NCBI GenBank assembly: GCA_963728985.1
Contig: CAVSME010000003.1
Coordinates: 248,001-312,000 of the forward strand
Reading direction: 5' to 3'
DNA from: DASXAI01 sp963728985
GTDB lineage: Bacteria > Actinomycetota > Acidimicrobiia > Acidimicrobiales > Ilumatobacteraceae
Length of the DNA: 64,000 nt
Shown here: positions 15,773 to 24,888 of the stretch, piece after piece
Position numbering within the stretch: the first letter of the stretch is position 1
Layout: every line of letters begins with the position of its first letter
Notes under the pieces: generated by a model
Told to the model about the DNA's origin: nothing
The model's input: the letters and a program-made list of their open reading frames with translations, nothing else
Databases searched by the model: none
Made by a program: the position numbers and the translations under genes

Positions 15773-17377
15773 ATGGAAGCAACGATGGCGTGGAATCATC
15801 CAGCAAGTCCGGCCGGTGCGATCGGAACCAGCTTCGTGCCCGCGGCGCCAGAGCCAGCCGAGACCCTCGAGAACGATGGCCGTGCGGAGCGTCAACCACT
15901 CCTGGGGCGGTTGGTGGGCGTCGAGCCGTTCCGGCGTCTGGTCGTCGCCCACGCCGCTGGGGTGGCGGGTGACGCTTTCTTCGCCGTCTCCCTCGCCGAC
16001 TCGTTGTTCTTCGCCGTCTCGGCCGACGCCGCCCGACCGTCGATCCTGCTCTACCTGCTGCTGACGCTGGCGCCGTTCGCCATTGTCGGTCCGTTCGTGG
16101 GTTCGCTCATCGACCGGTTCCCCGGAAGGCAACGGGCGTTGATCGCGGGCACCAACCTCGGCCGCGCCGTGGCGATGGTTCTCGTCGGCTGGCAGCGCAC
16201 ATCCCTGCTCTTCTTCCCACTGGCATTCGCGGTGCTCGTCTTCGGCAAGGCCGCCTCGGTGACGAAGAGCGCGCTGGTACCGTGCCTCGTTCGAGACCAT
16301 TCCCGTCTCGTCGCCGAGAACGCCCGCCTCACCCGCATGGTCGCCGTGACCAGCGTCTCGGCCGGTGGACTGGCAGCAGGCGCGCTGATGGTGGCGAACG
16401 CCGAGGTGGTGCTCTTCGCCGGTGCGATCATTCACCTGTTGGCGATCCCGCTGGCGTGGCGGATCCCGAGTGTCCCGGTCGGCAGCTCGGAAGCGACGAG
16501 CGACAACGTCGAGTTGCGCGGGGGACCGTTGACGATCGCCGCGAACGCGATGAGCGCCGTCAGCGCGGCAACCGGGTTTGTTGTGTTTCTGCTGGCCTTC
16601 GAACTCAAGGTCACGGGCCGGCCGGCATGGTTCTTCGGGCTGGTGATTGCCGCGGGCGGGGTCGGTGGCTTCCTCGGCACCTTCGTGGCCACGGCCGCCC
16701 GCCGGTGGCGCCGCGAAGAGGCTCTCATCGCCATGTCTCTCGGTCTCGAGAGCGTCGTCGCGTTGCTCACCGCCATCAACTACCGACCTGTCAACGCCGT
16801 TGTCGTCACGTTCACCGTCGGCTTGGCGGCGAGCATCGCTCGAAGAGCCTTCGACAGTCTGACGCAACGTTTGACGCCGGACGCCGAGCAGGGTCGAGCC
16901 TTCGCCAAATTCGAAACCCGCTTCCAGATCGCCTGGGTGTTCGGAGCGGTCGTCCCTGTGTTGTTGCAGCCGAGCGCGGCAGTGGGTCTGCAGCTCCTGG
17001 GCATCGCGCTGGGCGTGGCGCTCCTCGCCTATCTCGGCGGCGGGCACGCGTCGCGCCTGCATCATCGGATCGCACCAGCGGTAAGTGACGCAACAGGCGA
17101 AGATCTCGCACTCCAACTCTTTGCGATCGCGGAGCGGCTTCGCGAGGAGGGTGCCGACCGATTAGCGGTCGTCACGGCGGTAGAGGCGGTTCGTGTCGGG
17201 TCCAGTCCCCGGCGACCGTCAGCCAGCGATCACCCGCTACTCGCCGAGCTGAATCGATCGTGGAACCTTGCGGTCTCGGGAACCGGGCGGCTTCCCGGTG
17301 ACGTGGTGGAGAACTCGTTCGTGCTCGCCCGGATGTGCCTGGCCCAGCGTTCCCCGGTTGAGGGCGCTGGACTTTGA
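15773..17377 (+). CDS. MFS transporter
   Basis: A 534-residue polytopic protein of the major facilitator superfamily. About twelve hydrophobic segments run from residue 60 to 430; between helices 2 and 3 GPFVGSLIDRFPGRQR is the family's conserved loop 'G..aD..GRR', and the repeat in the second half is AGGVGGFLGTFVATAARRWRR. The last 100 residues are soluble and unusual for MFS (LQLFAIAERLREEGADRLAVV and onward). The substrate is unknown; members with this loop are often drug or macrolide exporters. An alternative ATG lies at 15785. Its stop overlaps a TTG of the next gene, so the HD-GYP regulator is probably cotranscribed. Confidence 0.82.
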   Translation: MEATMAWNHPASPAGAIGTSFVPAAPEPAETLENDGRAERQPLLGRLVGVEPFRRLVVAHAAGVAGDAFFAVSLADSLFFAVSADAARPSILLYLLLTLAPFAIVGPFVGSLIDRFPGRQRALIAGTNLGRAVAMVLVGWQRTSLLFFPLAFAVLVFGKAASVTKSALVPCLVRDHSRLVAENARLTRMVAVTSVSAGGLAAGALMVANAEVVLFAGAIIHLLAIPLAWRIPSVPVGSSEATSDNVELRGGPLTIAANAMSAVSAATGFVVFLLAFELKVTGRPAWFFGLVIAAGGVGGFLGTFVATAARRWRREEALIAMSLGLESVVALLTAINYRPVNAVVVTFTVGLAASIARRAFDSLTQRLTPDAEQGRAFAKFETRFQIAWVFGAVVPVLLQPSAAVGLQLLGIALGVALLAYLGGGHASRLHHRIAPAVSDATGEDLALQLFAIAERLREEGADRLAVVTAVEAVRVGSSPRRPSASDHPLLAELNRSWNLAVSGTGRLPGDVVENSFVLARMCLAQRSPVEGAGL

Positions 17378-17379
17378 CC

Positions 17380-18978
17380 ATGGCCAGACCGTCGGAGGTC
17401 CCCGATGTGGAGCGAGTCCGCACGGCCGAGTTGATCGGCGCTCTCTGCCTGGCGACTGACCTCGGGATGGGCTTCCCGTTCGAGCACGGACTGCACGAGA
17501 CCCTGATCGCGATGCGGCTCGCCGAGCGGCTCGGGGTCGATCGCGAGACCGCCTCGCAGACGTACTACGCGTCGCTGCTCTCACACGCCGGCTGCACCGC
17601 GGAGGCGCACGTGGCCGCCGCGGTCTTCGGCGGTTCGATGACTGCCAACTTCAACCCGCTCATGTACGGCTCCATGCGCGAGGTCGTCATCGGCCTCGTG
17701 CGTTCGCTGCCCGACGAGGACGTCACCGGACTCACACGCGCCGGGCAGGCGGCCCGGCGGCTGCCGCGGATGGCGCGAGCAACGCGCCCGTCGGTGACCG
17801 CCTCGTGCGAGGTGGCCGGGATGCTCGCCGAGCAGACGGGCGCTCCCACCGCCGTTCCTGGCCTGCTGTCCTACCTGACCGACCGCTGGGACGGCCGCGG
17901 CCCGCTGGGTCGAGGAAAGCACGAGGGCATCCCGATGGCGATGCGGATCGTGCATGTGGCCACCGACGCCGCCCTCCAGCGCCACCTCGGGGGCATCGAC
18001 CACACGGTGAGCATCGTCCGCGAGCGTGCCGGTCACGCCTTCGACCCGGGGGTGGCGGCCTGCCTGGTGGAGGGCGGCGCCGAGATCCTCGCCCTCGACG
18101 ACGGCGGCTCCGCCTGGGACGAGGCGCTGGCCGTTGAGCCCGCGCCGGCACTGATGCTGGAGGACGGTGGGCTCGACCGCGGGCTCGCCGCCATGGGCCG
18201 CTTCGCCGACCTGATCTCGCCGTATTTGGGCGGTCATTCGACCGGCGTTGCCGACCTTGCATCTCGGGGCGCCGGGCGTTGCCGGATTGACGCTTCGGGA
18301 GTGACCGCGATCCGTCGCGCCGGCCTCGTCCACGATCTCGGAAGGGTCGCGGTCTCCGCGCGGATCTGGCAGAAGCCAGGCCCGCTGAACGCCGACGAGT
18401 GGGAGCAGGTGCGCCTGCACCCGTACCACACGGAGCGCTGCCTCTCGCGTTCGCCGTTCCTGGCGGCGCTCGCTCCGGTCGCCGCTTCCCACCACGAGCG
18501 GCTCGACCGCAGCGGCTACCACCGCGGCTCGCCTGGTGCCGACCTGAGCATGCCGGCGCGCTTGCTCGCCGCCGCCGACGCCTTCGCCGCGATGTGCGAG
18601 CCGCGCCCGCACCGCCCCGCACTCGGGCCAGAGCGGGCGGCGGCGGCGCTCACGGCAGAGGCGAACGCGGGTCGCTTCGACCCGGACGCGGTCGTCGCGG
18701 TGATCGAGGCCGCCGGGCAGCGGGCGCCGCGCCTGGAGCGCCCCGCGGGACTGACCGAGCGGGAAGCCGAGGTGGTCGCGATGCTCGCGCGCGGCCTCCA
18801 GACGAGGCAGGTCGCCCACGAGCTCGGGATCTCGGTCAAGACCGCCGACCGCCACGTCCAGAACGCATACGGCAAGATCGGCGTCTCGACACGTTCCGCG
18901 GCGACCCTGTTCGCCATGGAGCACGGCCTCGTCGCGTGGGGAGAACTCCCGATTGGGCGACCGCCCGCTCGACCTTAG
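17380..18978 (+). CDS. HD-GYP phosphohydrolase domain fused to a LuxR-type HTH
   Basis: A 532-residue protein. Its C-terminal half has an HD-GYP domain: H-D in GLVHDLGRVAVS, the following histidine in LHPYHTERCL, and the double histidine and GY(P) region in ASHHERLDRSGYHRG. HD-GYP enzymes hydrolyse cyclic di-GMP or related nucleotides; the usual GYP is GYH here. The N-terminal half looks like a degenerate repeat (LTDRWDGRGPLGRG). The last 65 residues are a LuxR/GerE helix-turn-helix: LTEREAEVVAMLARGLQTRQ then ISVKTADRHVQNAYGKIGVSTR in two stretches. Nucleotide turnover and DNA binding would thus be in one protein. The ATG at 17380 is used; TTG 17374 overlaps the MFS stop. Confidence 0.85.
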   Translation: MARPSEVPDVERVRTAELIGALCLATDLGMGFPFEHGLHETLIAMRLAERLGVDRETASQTYYASLLSHAGCTAEAHVAAAVFGGSMTANFNPLMYGSMREVVIGLVRSLPDEDVTGLTRAGQAARRLPRMARATRPSVTASCEVAGMLAEQTGAPTAVPGLLSYLTDRWDGRGPLGRGKHEGIPMAMRIVHVATDAALQRHLGGIDHTVSIVRERAGHAFDPGVAACLVEGGAEILALDDGGSAWDEALAVEPAPALMLEDGGLDRGLAAMGRFADLISPYLGGHSTGVADLASRGAGRCRIDASGVTAIRRAGLVHDLGRVAVSARIWQKPGPLNADEWEQVRLHPYHTERCLSRSPFLAALAPVAASHHERLDRSGYHRGSPGADLSMPARLLAAADAFAAMCEPRPHRPALGPERAAAALTAEANAGRFDPDAVVAVIEAAGQRAPRLERPAGLTEREAEVVAMLARGLQTRQVAHELGISVKTADRHVQNAYGKIGVSTRSAATLFAMEHGLVAWGELPIGRPPARP

Positions 18979-19034
18979 GTTCGTCTCAGAGCGCTCGGCG
19001 ACCGCTGAGCCTCGGGCCAGGCAAGGAGGACGCG

Positions 19035-19901
19035 ATGGCCAACGAGACGATCGAAGAGCAGCGGGCGCGGGACTACCAGTTTCATCTCGACATCGCCGCA
19101 AGGATCGCGCCCACCTGGGAGAAGCGGCGGGCCGAGATCGAGACGCTCTCGGCGCCGGTTCGCCAGTGGATGCTGCGCGAGCTCGACCCGCAGCCGGGCG
19201 ACACCCTCCTCGAGCTGGCGGCGGGGGTCGGCGACACCGGCTTCGAGGCAGCCGAGATGATCGGTCGGCGCGGCCGCTTGATCTGCAGCGACCTTTCGCC
19301 GGCGATGCTCGACGCCGCTCGCCGACGCGGTACCGACCTCGGCCTGGGGAACGTCGACTACCGAGTGATCAACGCCGAGCTGATCCCGCTCGACAACGAC
19401 TCGGTCGACGGCGTGCTCTGCCGGTTCGGCTACATGCTGATGCCAGATCCAGCGGCGGCGTTCGCCGAGACGCGGCGGGTGTTGCGCCCGGGCGGCCGGG
19501 TGGCCCTAGCGGTATGGGGGGCGATGGAGCGGAACCCGTGGCTGGCGCTCGCCGCCATCAGCCTTCTTCAGCGTGGCTGCATCCCGGCCCCTTCTCCGCC
19601 ACCTGCGCCTGGGCCGTTCAGCATGACCAGTGCGGAGCGGATCGAGGGCCTCCTACGCGAAGCGGACTTCACCGAGGCACGGATCGAAGAGGTCCACGGA
19701 TGCCTCGAGATCGCTGACGCCGACCACTACATGAACCTGATCGGCGACACCGCCGGCCCGGTCGGCCTGGCCGTGCAGGGGTTGGGGGATGACGACCGCG
19801 CCGCGGTCCGGGGCGACGTCGAGGAGGCGCTGCGCCGCTTTGCCCGCGACCGCGGCGGCTACGAGCTGCCGTGCCTGGCGCTGTGCGCGGTAGCGCGATG
19901 A
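19035..19901 (+). CDS. Class I SAM-dependent methyltransferase
   Basis: A 288-residue methyltransferase with SAM motif I in LLELAAGVGDTG, motif II region CSDLSPAMLDAARRRG, and post motif VDGVLCRFGYMLMPDPAAAF, then RRVLRPGGRVALAVWG, as in UbiE/Coq5-like enzymes. The substrate cannot be predicted. AAGGAGG ends six bases before the ATG at 19035. The gene follows the HD-GYP/LuxR gene by 56 bases and overlaps the hydrolase gene by four bases (ATGA), so hydrolase and methyltransferase probably act in one pathway under the upstream regulator. Confidence 0.88.
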   Translation: MANETIEEQRARDYQFHLDIAARIAPTWEKRRAEIETLSAPVRQWMLRELDPQPGDTLLELAAGVGDTGFEAAEMIGRRGRLICSDLSPAMLDAARRRGTDLGLGNVDYRVINAELIPLDNDSVDGVLCRFGYMLMPDPAAAFAETRRVLRPGGRVALAVWGAMERNPWLALAAISLLQRGCIPAPSPPPAPGPFSMTSAERIEGLLREADFTEARIEEVHGCLEIADADHYMNLIGDTAGPVGLAVQGLGDDDRAAVRGDVEEALRRFARDRGGYELPCLALCAVAR

Positions 19902-20788
19902 GCAACCAGGAAGAGGACACCCAGGCCGCAATGGCAACGATCAACGGGACCGACCTCGCCTACGTCGAACACGGCCGGGGAGAGCCGGTGGTCCTCGTCC
20001 ACGGCGGCGTCGGCGACTACCGGGAGTGGGACCTCCAGCTGCCGGCCTTCGCCGCCAGCTTCCGCGCCGTCGCTGTGAGCTGTCGCGGCGCCTGGCCGAA
20101 CCGCACGCTCGAGCCGGACGAGGAGATCACTCTCGAAACGTTCGTCGAGGATCTCGCGTCCTTTGTCAAGACACTCGACCTGGCGCCGGTCCACCTGGTG
20201 GGCCACTCATCTCCGGGAGGCTTCGGTGGCCTGCTTCTGGCCCACCGCCATCCCGAGCTCCTGCGCTCGCTGGTCCTGCTCGAGCCACCCGCGTTTCCCT
20301 TGCTGGGCGTCAGCATCCCACCCATGCCGGTCCAAGTCCTCAGGCTACTGGCCCGCAATCCGCGAGCGGGGATCGGCTTCATCAAGTTCGGCGCGCGGGG
20401 GATCGGCCCGGCCATGAAGGCGTTCGACCGTGGCGACGACGAGGGCGGGCTCCGACTCTTCATGACGGCCGTCGCCGGCAAGGAGCGTGTCGCGTCGATC
20501 CCCGAAGCGACGTTCCAGGCGTTCGTCGGCAACGTCGGCCCGTTCAAGGCACAGCTTCGGGCCGGCTTCCCCAAGTTCGCCGAGGACGACGCCCGGAGCA
20601 TCCGCGTCCCGACACTGCTCGTCTCAGGAGCTGAAAGTCCCGCTCCGCTCACTGCGGTCACCGACAGGCTGGAAGCGCTCCTGCCAGACGTCAGCCGGCT
20701 GAACATCGCCGGCGCCAGCCACGACATGTTTCACAGCCATCCCGCGGAGTTCAACGCCGGCGTGATGGAGTTCGTCGGCCAACACTGA
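19898..20788 (+). CDS. Alpha/beta hydrolase
   Basis: A 296-residue alpha/beta hydrolase. The oxyanion segment is VVLVHGGVGD (residues 31-40), the nucleophile elbow is GHSSPGG with S104, and the catalytic histidine is in GASHDMF near the C-terminus; the acidic residue lies in LLVSGAESPAPL. The intact triad supports an active esterase, haloperoxidase-like or C-C hydrolase enzyme. The start overlaps the methyltransferase stop. It is followed by a 277-base gap and then a LuxR-TPR regulator. Confidence 0.88.
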   Translation: MSNQEEDTQAAMATINGTDLAYVEHGRGEPVVLVHGGVGDYREWDLQLPAFAASFRAVAVSCRGAWPNRTLEPDEEITLETFVEDLASFVKTLDLAPVHLVGHSSPGGFGGLLLAHRHPELLRSLVLLEPPAFPLLGVSIPPMPVQVLRLLARNPRAGIGFIKFGARGIGPAMKAFDRGDDEGGLRLFMTAVAGKERVASIPEATFQAFVGNVGPFKAQLRAGFPKFAEDDARSIRVPTLLVSGAESPAPLTAVTDRLEALLPDVSRLNIAGASHDMFHSHPAEFNAGVMEFVGQH

Positions 20789-21065
20789 CGACCGGCGGGC
20801 GGAGGTGGGCGCGGCAATGAAATCGGCGACGCGCCGAACGAACCGATGTGGGTCGCCCAGGTGCGGATGTGACCGCCCTCGGGCCAGACCTCGAGTGGCG
20901 TCGCGCCAGAGTCTCGGAGCTCGCGCCGCTCACCCCGGGCGGTCGCAGGCCGCAGGGACCGCCCGCCGCCTCTGGGGCCCTCCCGAGCGCCATGCGACGG
21001 GTCCGCAAGGGACGGGAGTGGGCGCCCGGGCCAAGCCGTCGTGCCCGACCCGCAACAATGGCGCT

Positions 21066-22664
21066 GTGGCCGATCGATCCCGGTTGGGACGCGACGCTTT
21101 CGCCCGTGGTTCATGGAGCGACGCCTTTGCGCACCTCAGCGGCGAGGAGGCGCTCGATCAGGACGACCTCGAGCGACTCGCCGTCGCCGGGTACCTGGTC
21201 GGCGAGACTCGGGCGAGTGAGCTTGCCTGGGAGCGGGCTCATCGCATCGCTGCCAGTCGTGGAGACGCCGACCGGGCGGCCCGATGCGCGTTCTGGCTCG
21301 GCTTCGACCTCCTGCTCCGCGGCGAGGACGCACGGGCCAGCGGGTGGCTCGCTCGCGCCGAGCGTCTAGCGGCCCAGGCCGAAGGTGGCGCAGCAGTGGG
21401 ATTCCTTCTCCTTCCGCCCTTCCTCTCGGCGCTCCACGCCAGCGAGGCAGCGAGGGCGCTCGAGCTGGCGGTGCAAATGGCGGCCGTCGGGCGGCAGGTG
21501 GCCGACACCGACCTCCTCGCCTTCGGGCTGTTGTGCCAAGGCGAGGCCCTGCTCGTTCTCGGCGAGGTGGCCGAAGGCACGAAGCACCTCGACGAGGTCA
21601 TGGTGTCGATCACCGCCGGTGAGGTCTCGCCGATCCCGACCGGGATCATCTATTGCGCCGTCATCGACGCCTGCATGCACGCACGTGACCTGCGCCGCGC
21701 CGCCGCATGGACGGAGGCGCTGTCGACCTGGTGCGCGACCGAACCTTCCCTGGTTCCCTACCGCGGCCAGTGCCTCGTTCATCGGTCGCAGGTGCTCATG
21801 GCACGCGGCGCCTGGAAGGAGGCGGCCGAGGAGGCGGCCCGGGCACGCACCCATCTCGCCGAGCCAGAACACCCGGCACTCGGCGAGGCGCTCTACCAGC
21901 AGGGAGAATTGCACCGCCTACGGGGTGAACTCGACGAAGCCGAGGCCGCCTATCGGGCGGCCAACCGGCACGGCCGTGAGCCGCTCCCGGGCTTCGGCCT
22001 GCTGCGGCTCGCGCAGGGACGAGTCGACGCGGCAACCGCATCCGCCCACCGGATGCTCCAGGAGACGAGGTGCCATCCGGACCGTCCGGCCATCCTCGCC
22101 GCGGTCGTCGAGATCCTCGTCACCACCCCCGCCCTGGACGAAGCGGCGGCCGCCTGCGGGGAACTCGACGAGCTGGCCCGAGCCGATGGTCCGGAGTTGC
22201 TCTCGGCCACCGCGGCGACATCGCGAGCCACGCTCGCTCTTGCCCGGGGCCGAGCCGCCGAGGCGGCCGGCATCTTGCGGACTGCGATTGAGCTGTGGAG
22301 GGGCCTCGAGATGCCCTTCGAGGAGGCGAGAGGCCGAGCATTGATGGCGCAGGCACGCCGGGCGGTCGGTGACGCCGACGCCGCCGAGCTCGAACGCGAC
22401 GCCGCCCTGGCGGCGTTCGCCAGGCTCGGTGCTCGCACCGAGCTAGCGCGTCTCGAGCCCTGGCCCGACGCCAACCCCCTCACCCGTCGCGAGTGCGACG
22501 TCCTCCGTCTGGTGGCCACGGGTCGCACCAACAGCGAGATCGCAACCGAGCTCGTGATCAGCAAGCACACGGTCGCCCGTCATCTCCAGAACATCTTCGT
22601 CAAGCTCGGCGTCTCGTCCCGCGCCGCCGCGACCGCCTACGCGTACGAGCACGGCATCGTCTGA
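21066..22664 (+). CDS. LuxR-family regulator with TPR-like sensor (paralogue A)
   Basis: A 532-residue regulator. Residues 1-450 are repeated helical pairs of TPR type (WERAHRIAASRGDADRAAR, LYQQGELHRLRGELDEAEAAY), and the final 60 residues are a LuxR/GerE HTH: LTRRECDVLRLVATGRTNSE, then ISKHTVARHLQNIFVKLGVS. It lacks the N-terminal STAND ATPase of MalT/LAL regulators. The GTG at 21066 is chosen by alignment with the two paralogues at 28681 and 57551; 85 upstream codons in the same frame are compositionally noisy. It is followed after 108 bases by a flavin-dependent oxygenase whose promoter has a 6-6-6 inverted repeat. Confidence 0.82.
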   Translation: MADRSRLGRDAFARGSWSDAFAHLSGEEALDQDDLERLAVAGYLVGETRASELAWERAHRIAASRGDADRAARCAFWLGFDLLLRGEDARASGWLARAERLAAQAEGGAAVGFLLLPPFLSALHASEAARALELAVQMAAVGRQVADTDLLAFGLLCQGEALLVLGEVAEGTKHLDEVMVSITAGEVSPIPTGIIYCAVIDACMHARDLRRAAAWTEALSTWCATEPSLVPYRGQCLVHRSQVLMARGAWKEAAEEAARARTHLAEPEHPALGEALYQQGELHRLRGELDEAEAAYRAANRHGREPLPGFGLLRLAQGRVDAATASAHRMLQETRCHPDRPAILAAVVEILVTTPALDEAAAACGELDELARADGPELLSATAATSRATLALARGRAAEAAGILRTAIELWRGLEMPFEEARGRALMAQARRAVGDADAAELERDAALAAFARLGARTELARLEPWPDANPLTRRECDVLRLVATGRTNSEIATELVISKHTVARHLQNIFVKLGVSSRAAATAYAYEHGIV

Positions 22665-22670
22665 TCTTGG

Positions 22671-22688
22671 GTGGTCAGAACGGACCAC
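22671..22688. promoter_or_regulatory. Inverted repeat GTGGTC-N6-GACCAC before the flavin oxygenase
   Basis: The arms 22671-22676 and 22683-22688 are perfect reverse complements separated by AGAACG. The repeat begins six bases after the LuxR-TPR stop and about 85 bases ahead of the next start, a typical operator position. The adjacent LuxR protein is the natural candidate to bind it. Confidence 0.5.
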
Positions 22689-22772
22689 ACGGGGACCACG
22701 CCGGATGGTGAGTTCCGGCGATGCGGGCGGTTGGTCCCGGCTCGTACCTTCACATCGACCACCAGGAGGACG

Positions 22773-23936
22773 ATGATGAGGACCACCGGCACGACTCTCT
22801 CCGCGGCTGCCGTTATCGAGAACGGGCGCAAGCTCGCGGCCACACTCGCGGCCCGATCGCCCGAGATCGAGGCGTCCCGGCGCGTGCCCACGGATGTGCT
22901 CGACGACCTCATCGCCGCCGGCAGCTTTCGTATCCTGTTGCCTCGGACCCACGGCGGTGTCGGCGCCACGTTCCTCGAGGCACTCGAGCTGTACGAAACC
23001 CTCGCAACCGGTGACGCCTCCACCGGATGGACCGTCATGATCGGCGCCACCGGGTGGTGCGACCTTGCGGCCCTCCCCCGGGCGACGTTCGACGCTCTGT
23101 TCCCGCCGTCCGCCGACGTCATCATCGCGGGAGCCTTCGCCCCGTCCGGGTCGATCACGTCGGTCGACGGGGGTTACGAGGTCACCGGCCGATGGGGGTT
23201 CGCCAGCGGGTGCGAGCATGCGACCTGGCTCTTCGCCAACGCCGTCGAGGGCTTCACCGACGGCAACCCACTGATGCGGGTGGCAGTGCTCGCTCCAACC
23301 GACCTCACGATCGAGGACACGTGGAACGTTGTCGGCCTACGCGGTACCGGCAGCCATCACTTCAGCGTCCATGGCGCGGTCGTTGCGCCGGAACGCACCT
23401 TCGTACCGCTCACCGACCCACCATGTGTTGACACGCCCATCGCCCGCATCCCAAGCCCCACCGTCTTTGCGCTGGCCATCGCCGCCGTCGCCATCGGCAC
23501 CGCCCGAGGTGCCCTTGACGAGGTGGTCGCCCTCGCGCACGGCAAGGTGCCGTTGTTGGCGGCGGGGCCGCTAGCGACCGACCCGCTGTTCCACCGCGAC
23601 CTGGCGCGGATCGACGCCGGGCTCGCCGCCGGCCGCGCCCTGCTCGTCGACACGGCGGGACGGCTCTGGGAGCGGGCCGGGATCGGGGCCGAAGCCACGC
23701 TCGGGGACCGGGGCCGGGCACGTGCTGCGGCGACCTGGGCCACCGACGCGGCCGTGGCCGCAACCGTGTTCGCCTATCGGGCCGGCGGTGGAAGCGCGCT
23801 CTACGACGAGAGCCCCCTGCAGCGCCGCCTGCGCGACGTCCACGCCATCACCCAGCACTTCCTCGTCCGGCCCGACAGCCTCAGGGCCGCCGGCGGCATC
23901 CTCGCCGGCCAGGGCCTGTCGATCCCCGTGTTCTGA
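22773..23936 (+). CDS. Acyl-CoA-dehydrogenase-fold flavin-dependent monooxygenase (HsaA/HpaB-like)
   Basis: A 387-residue protein of the acyl-CoA dehydrogenase fold. The N-terminal helical part (IEASRRVPTDVLDDLIAAG), GWTVMIGATGW, the central barrel GAFAPSGSITSVDGGYEVTG and the helical end AAGGILAGQGLSIPVF place it with type-D flavin-dependent monooxygenases (HsaA, HpaB and relatives) rather than true dehydrogenases. No reductase partner is adjacent. AGGAGG precedes the ATG at 22773. Located downstream of LuxR-TPR paralogue A and an inverted repeat, so probably its target. Confidence 0.8.
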   Translation: MMRTTGTTLSAAAVIENGRKLAATLAARSPEIEASRRVPTDVLDDLIAAGSFRILLPRTHGGVGATFLEALELYETLATGDASTGWTVMIGATGWCDLAALPRATFDALFPPSADVIIAGAFAPSGSITSVDGGYEVTGRWGFASGCEHATWLFANAVEGFTDGNPLMRVAVLAPTDLTIEDTWNVVGLRGTGSHHFSVHGAVVAPERTFVPLTDPPCVDTPIARIPSPTVFALAIAAVAIGTARGALDEVVALAHGKVPLLAAGPLATDPLFHRDLARIDAGLAAGRALLVDTAGRLWERAGIGAEATLGDRGRARAAATWATDAAVAATVFAYRAGGGSALYDESPLQRRLRDVHAITQHFLVRPDSLRAAGGILAGQGLSIPVF

Positions 23937-24123
23937 ACCGATCCCGGCATCCACCAAGGTCGCCCGGTCGCATCGCGTGAACGCGCGCCGACACCCCAAC
24001 GCGACTGAGGCATGAGGTCGGGAATCGGAGGGTGTGCTCCCGAACCGGTGAGCGACGCTCGGTCCGCCGGTGTGGTCGGCGGTCGACACCTCTCGGGTCG
24101 GCCATCTGGTTCGATGGTGAGCG

Positions 24124-24828
24124 ATGCCAGGAAGCGCAGGCGATGACGCGGTTGTGCGGCAGGCTCTGGAACGGTCGGCTCTGCGTGACGTGTCGAGCTC
24201 GGCTTGCGCGGCACTGCTCTCTGACGCAGTGCGGCACGTGATCGAAGCGGGCGACGCCGTGCATTTCGACGGCGAGACGCGGCCCCATCTCCACCTGGTG
24301 GTGCGCGGGCTCGTGCGCATGTCCGTCCGGGCCGACGATGGGCGCACCATGACGGTCCGTTACTGCCGGAGCGGCTCGCTGATCGGGGTCGCGTCCGTGT
24401 TCGCCGTCGACTTTCGGCTTCCGGTGGCGATCGAGGCCGTCACGCGGTCGGTGCTTCTCGATTTGCAGCCGGCGCGGTTGCAAAGTCTGGTTGAGAGGGA
24501 CGCAACTGTCAGCAGGGCCATGCTGGCCGAGGAAGGGGCGCGGGTGCAGGCATACGTGGAAGAGATTGCCCGGGTGTCGTTCGCAACGGTGCTGGAGCGG
24601 TTGGCTCGACACCTCCTCGACATGTCGTCGACTGATGACGATGGTGAGCTGGTAGTGCGAGCGACGCAAGAGGAGTTGGCGGCTGCGGTCGGGACGGTGC
24701 GGGAGGTGGTGGCGCGGGGTCTTCGCCGATTGCGGGATCGGGGGTTGATCCGAACCGAGCGGAACCGGGTCACCGTGATCGATTCCGATGGACTCCTCGC
24801 CGCGTCGATGGCCGCCGCTGGGCGCTGA
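24124..24828 (+). CDS. Crp/Fnr-family transcriptional regulator
   Basis: A 234-residue regulator: a cyclic-nucleotide-type beta-roll (VIEAGDAVHFDGETRPHLHL, LVRMSVRADDGRTMTVRYCR, SGSLIGVASVF), a long dimer helix (LAEEGARVQAYVEEIARVSF), and a winged HTH (TQEELAAAVGTVREVVARGL, RLRDRGLI). No Fnr-type cysteine cluster is present, so oxygen sensing through an Fe-S cluster is unlikely. It lies between two acyl-CoA-dehydrogenase-fold genes on the same strand, which may be its targets; the following gene starts 60 bases downstream. Confidence 0.88.
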   Translation: MPGSAGDDAVVRQALERSALRDVSSSACAALLSDAVRHVIEAGDAVHFDGETRPHLHLVVRGLVRMSVRADDGRTMTVRYCRSGSLIGVASVFAVDFRLPVAIEAVTRSVLLDLQPARLQSLVERDATVSRAMLAEEGARVQAYVEEIARVSFATVLERLARHLLDMSSTDDDGELVVRATQEELAAAVGTVREVVARGLRRLRDRGLIRTERNRVTVIDSDGLLAASMAAAGR

Positions 24829-24888
24829 GGCGTCCGGTGTGGAACATACGTCACAGACATGGCTCGCTGTTCCGGGGACGATGTCTCC

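Noticed and set aside
15713..17116. Open frame of 467 codons opposite the MFS gene
   Set aside because: Highly charged low-complexity antisense of hydrophobic helices, a predictable mirror effect.
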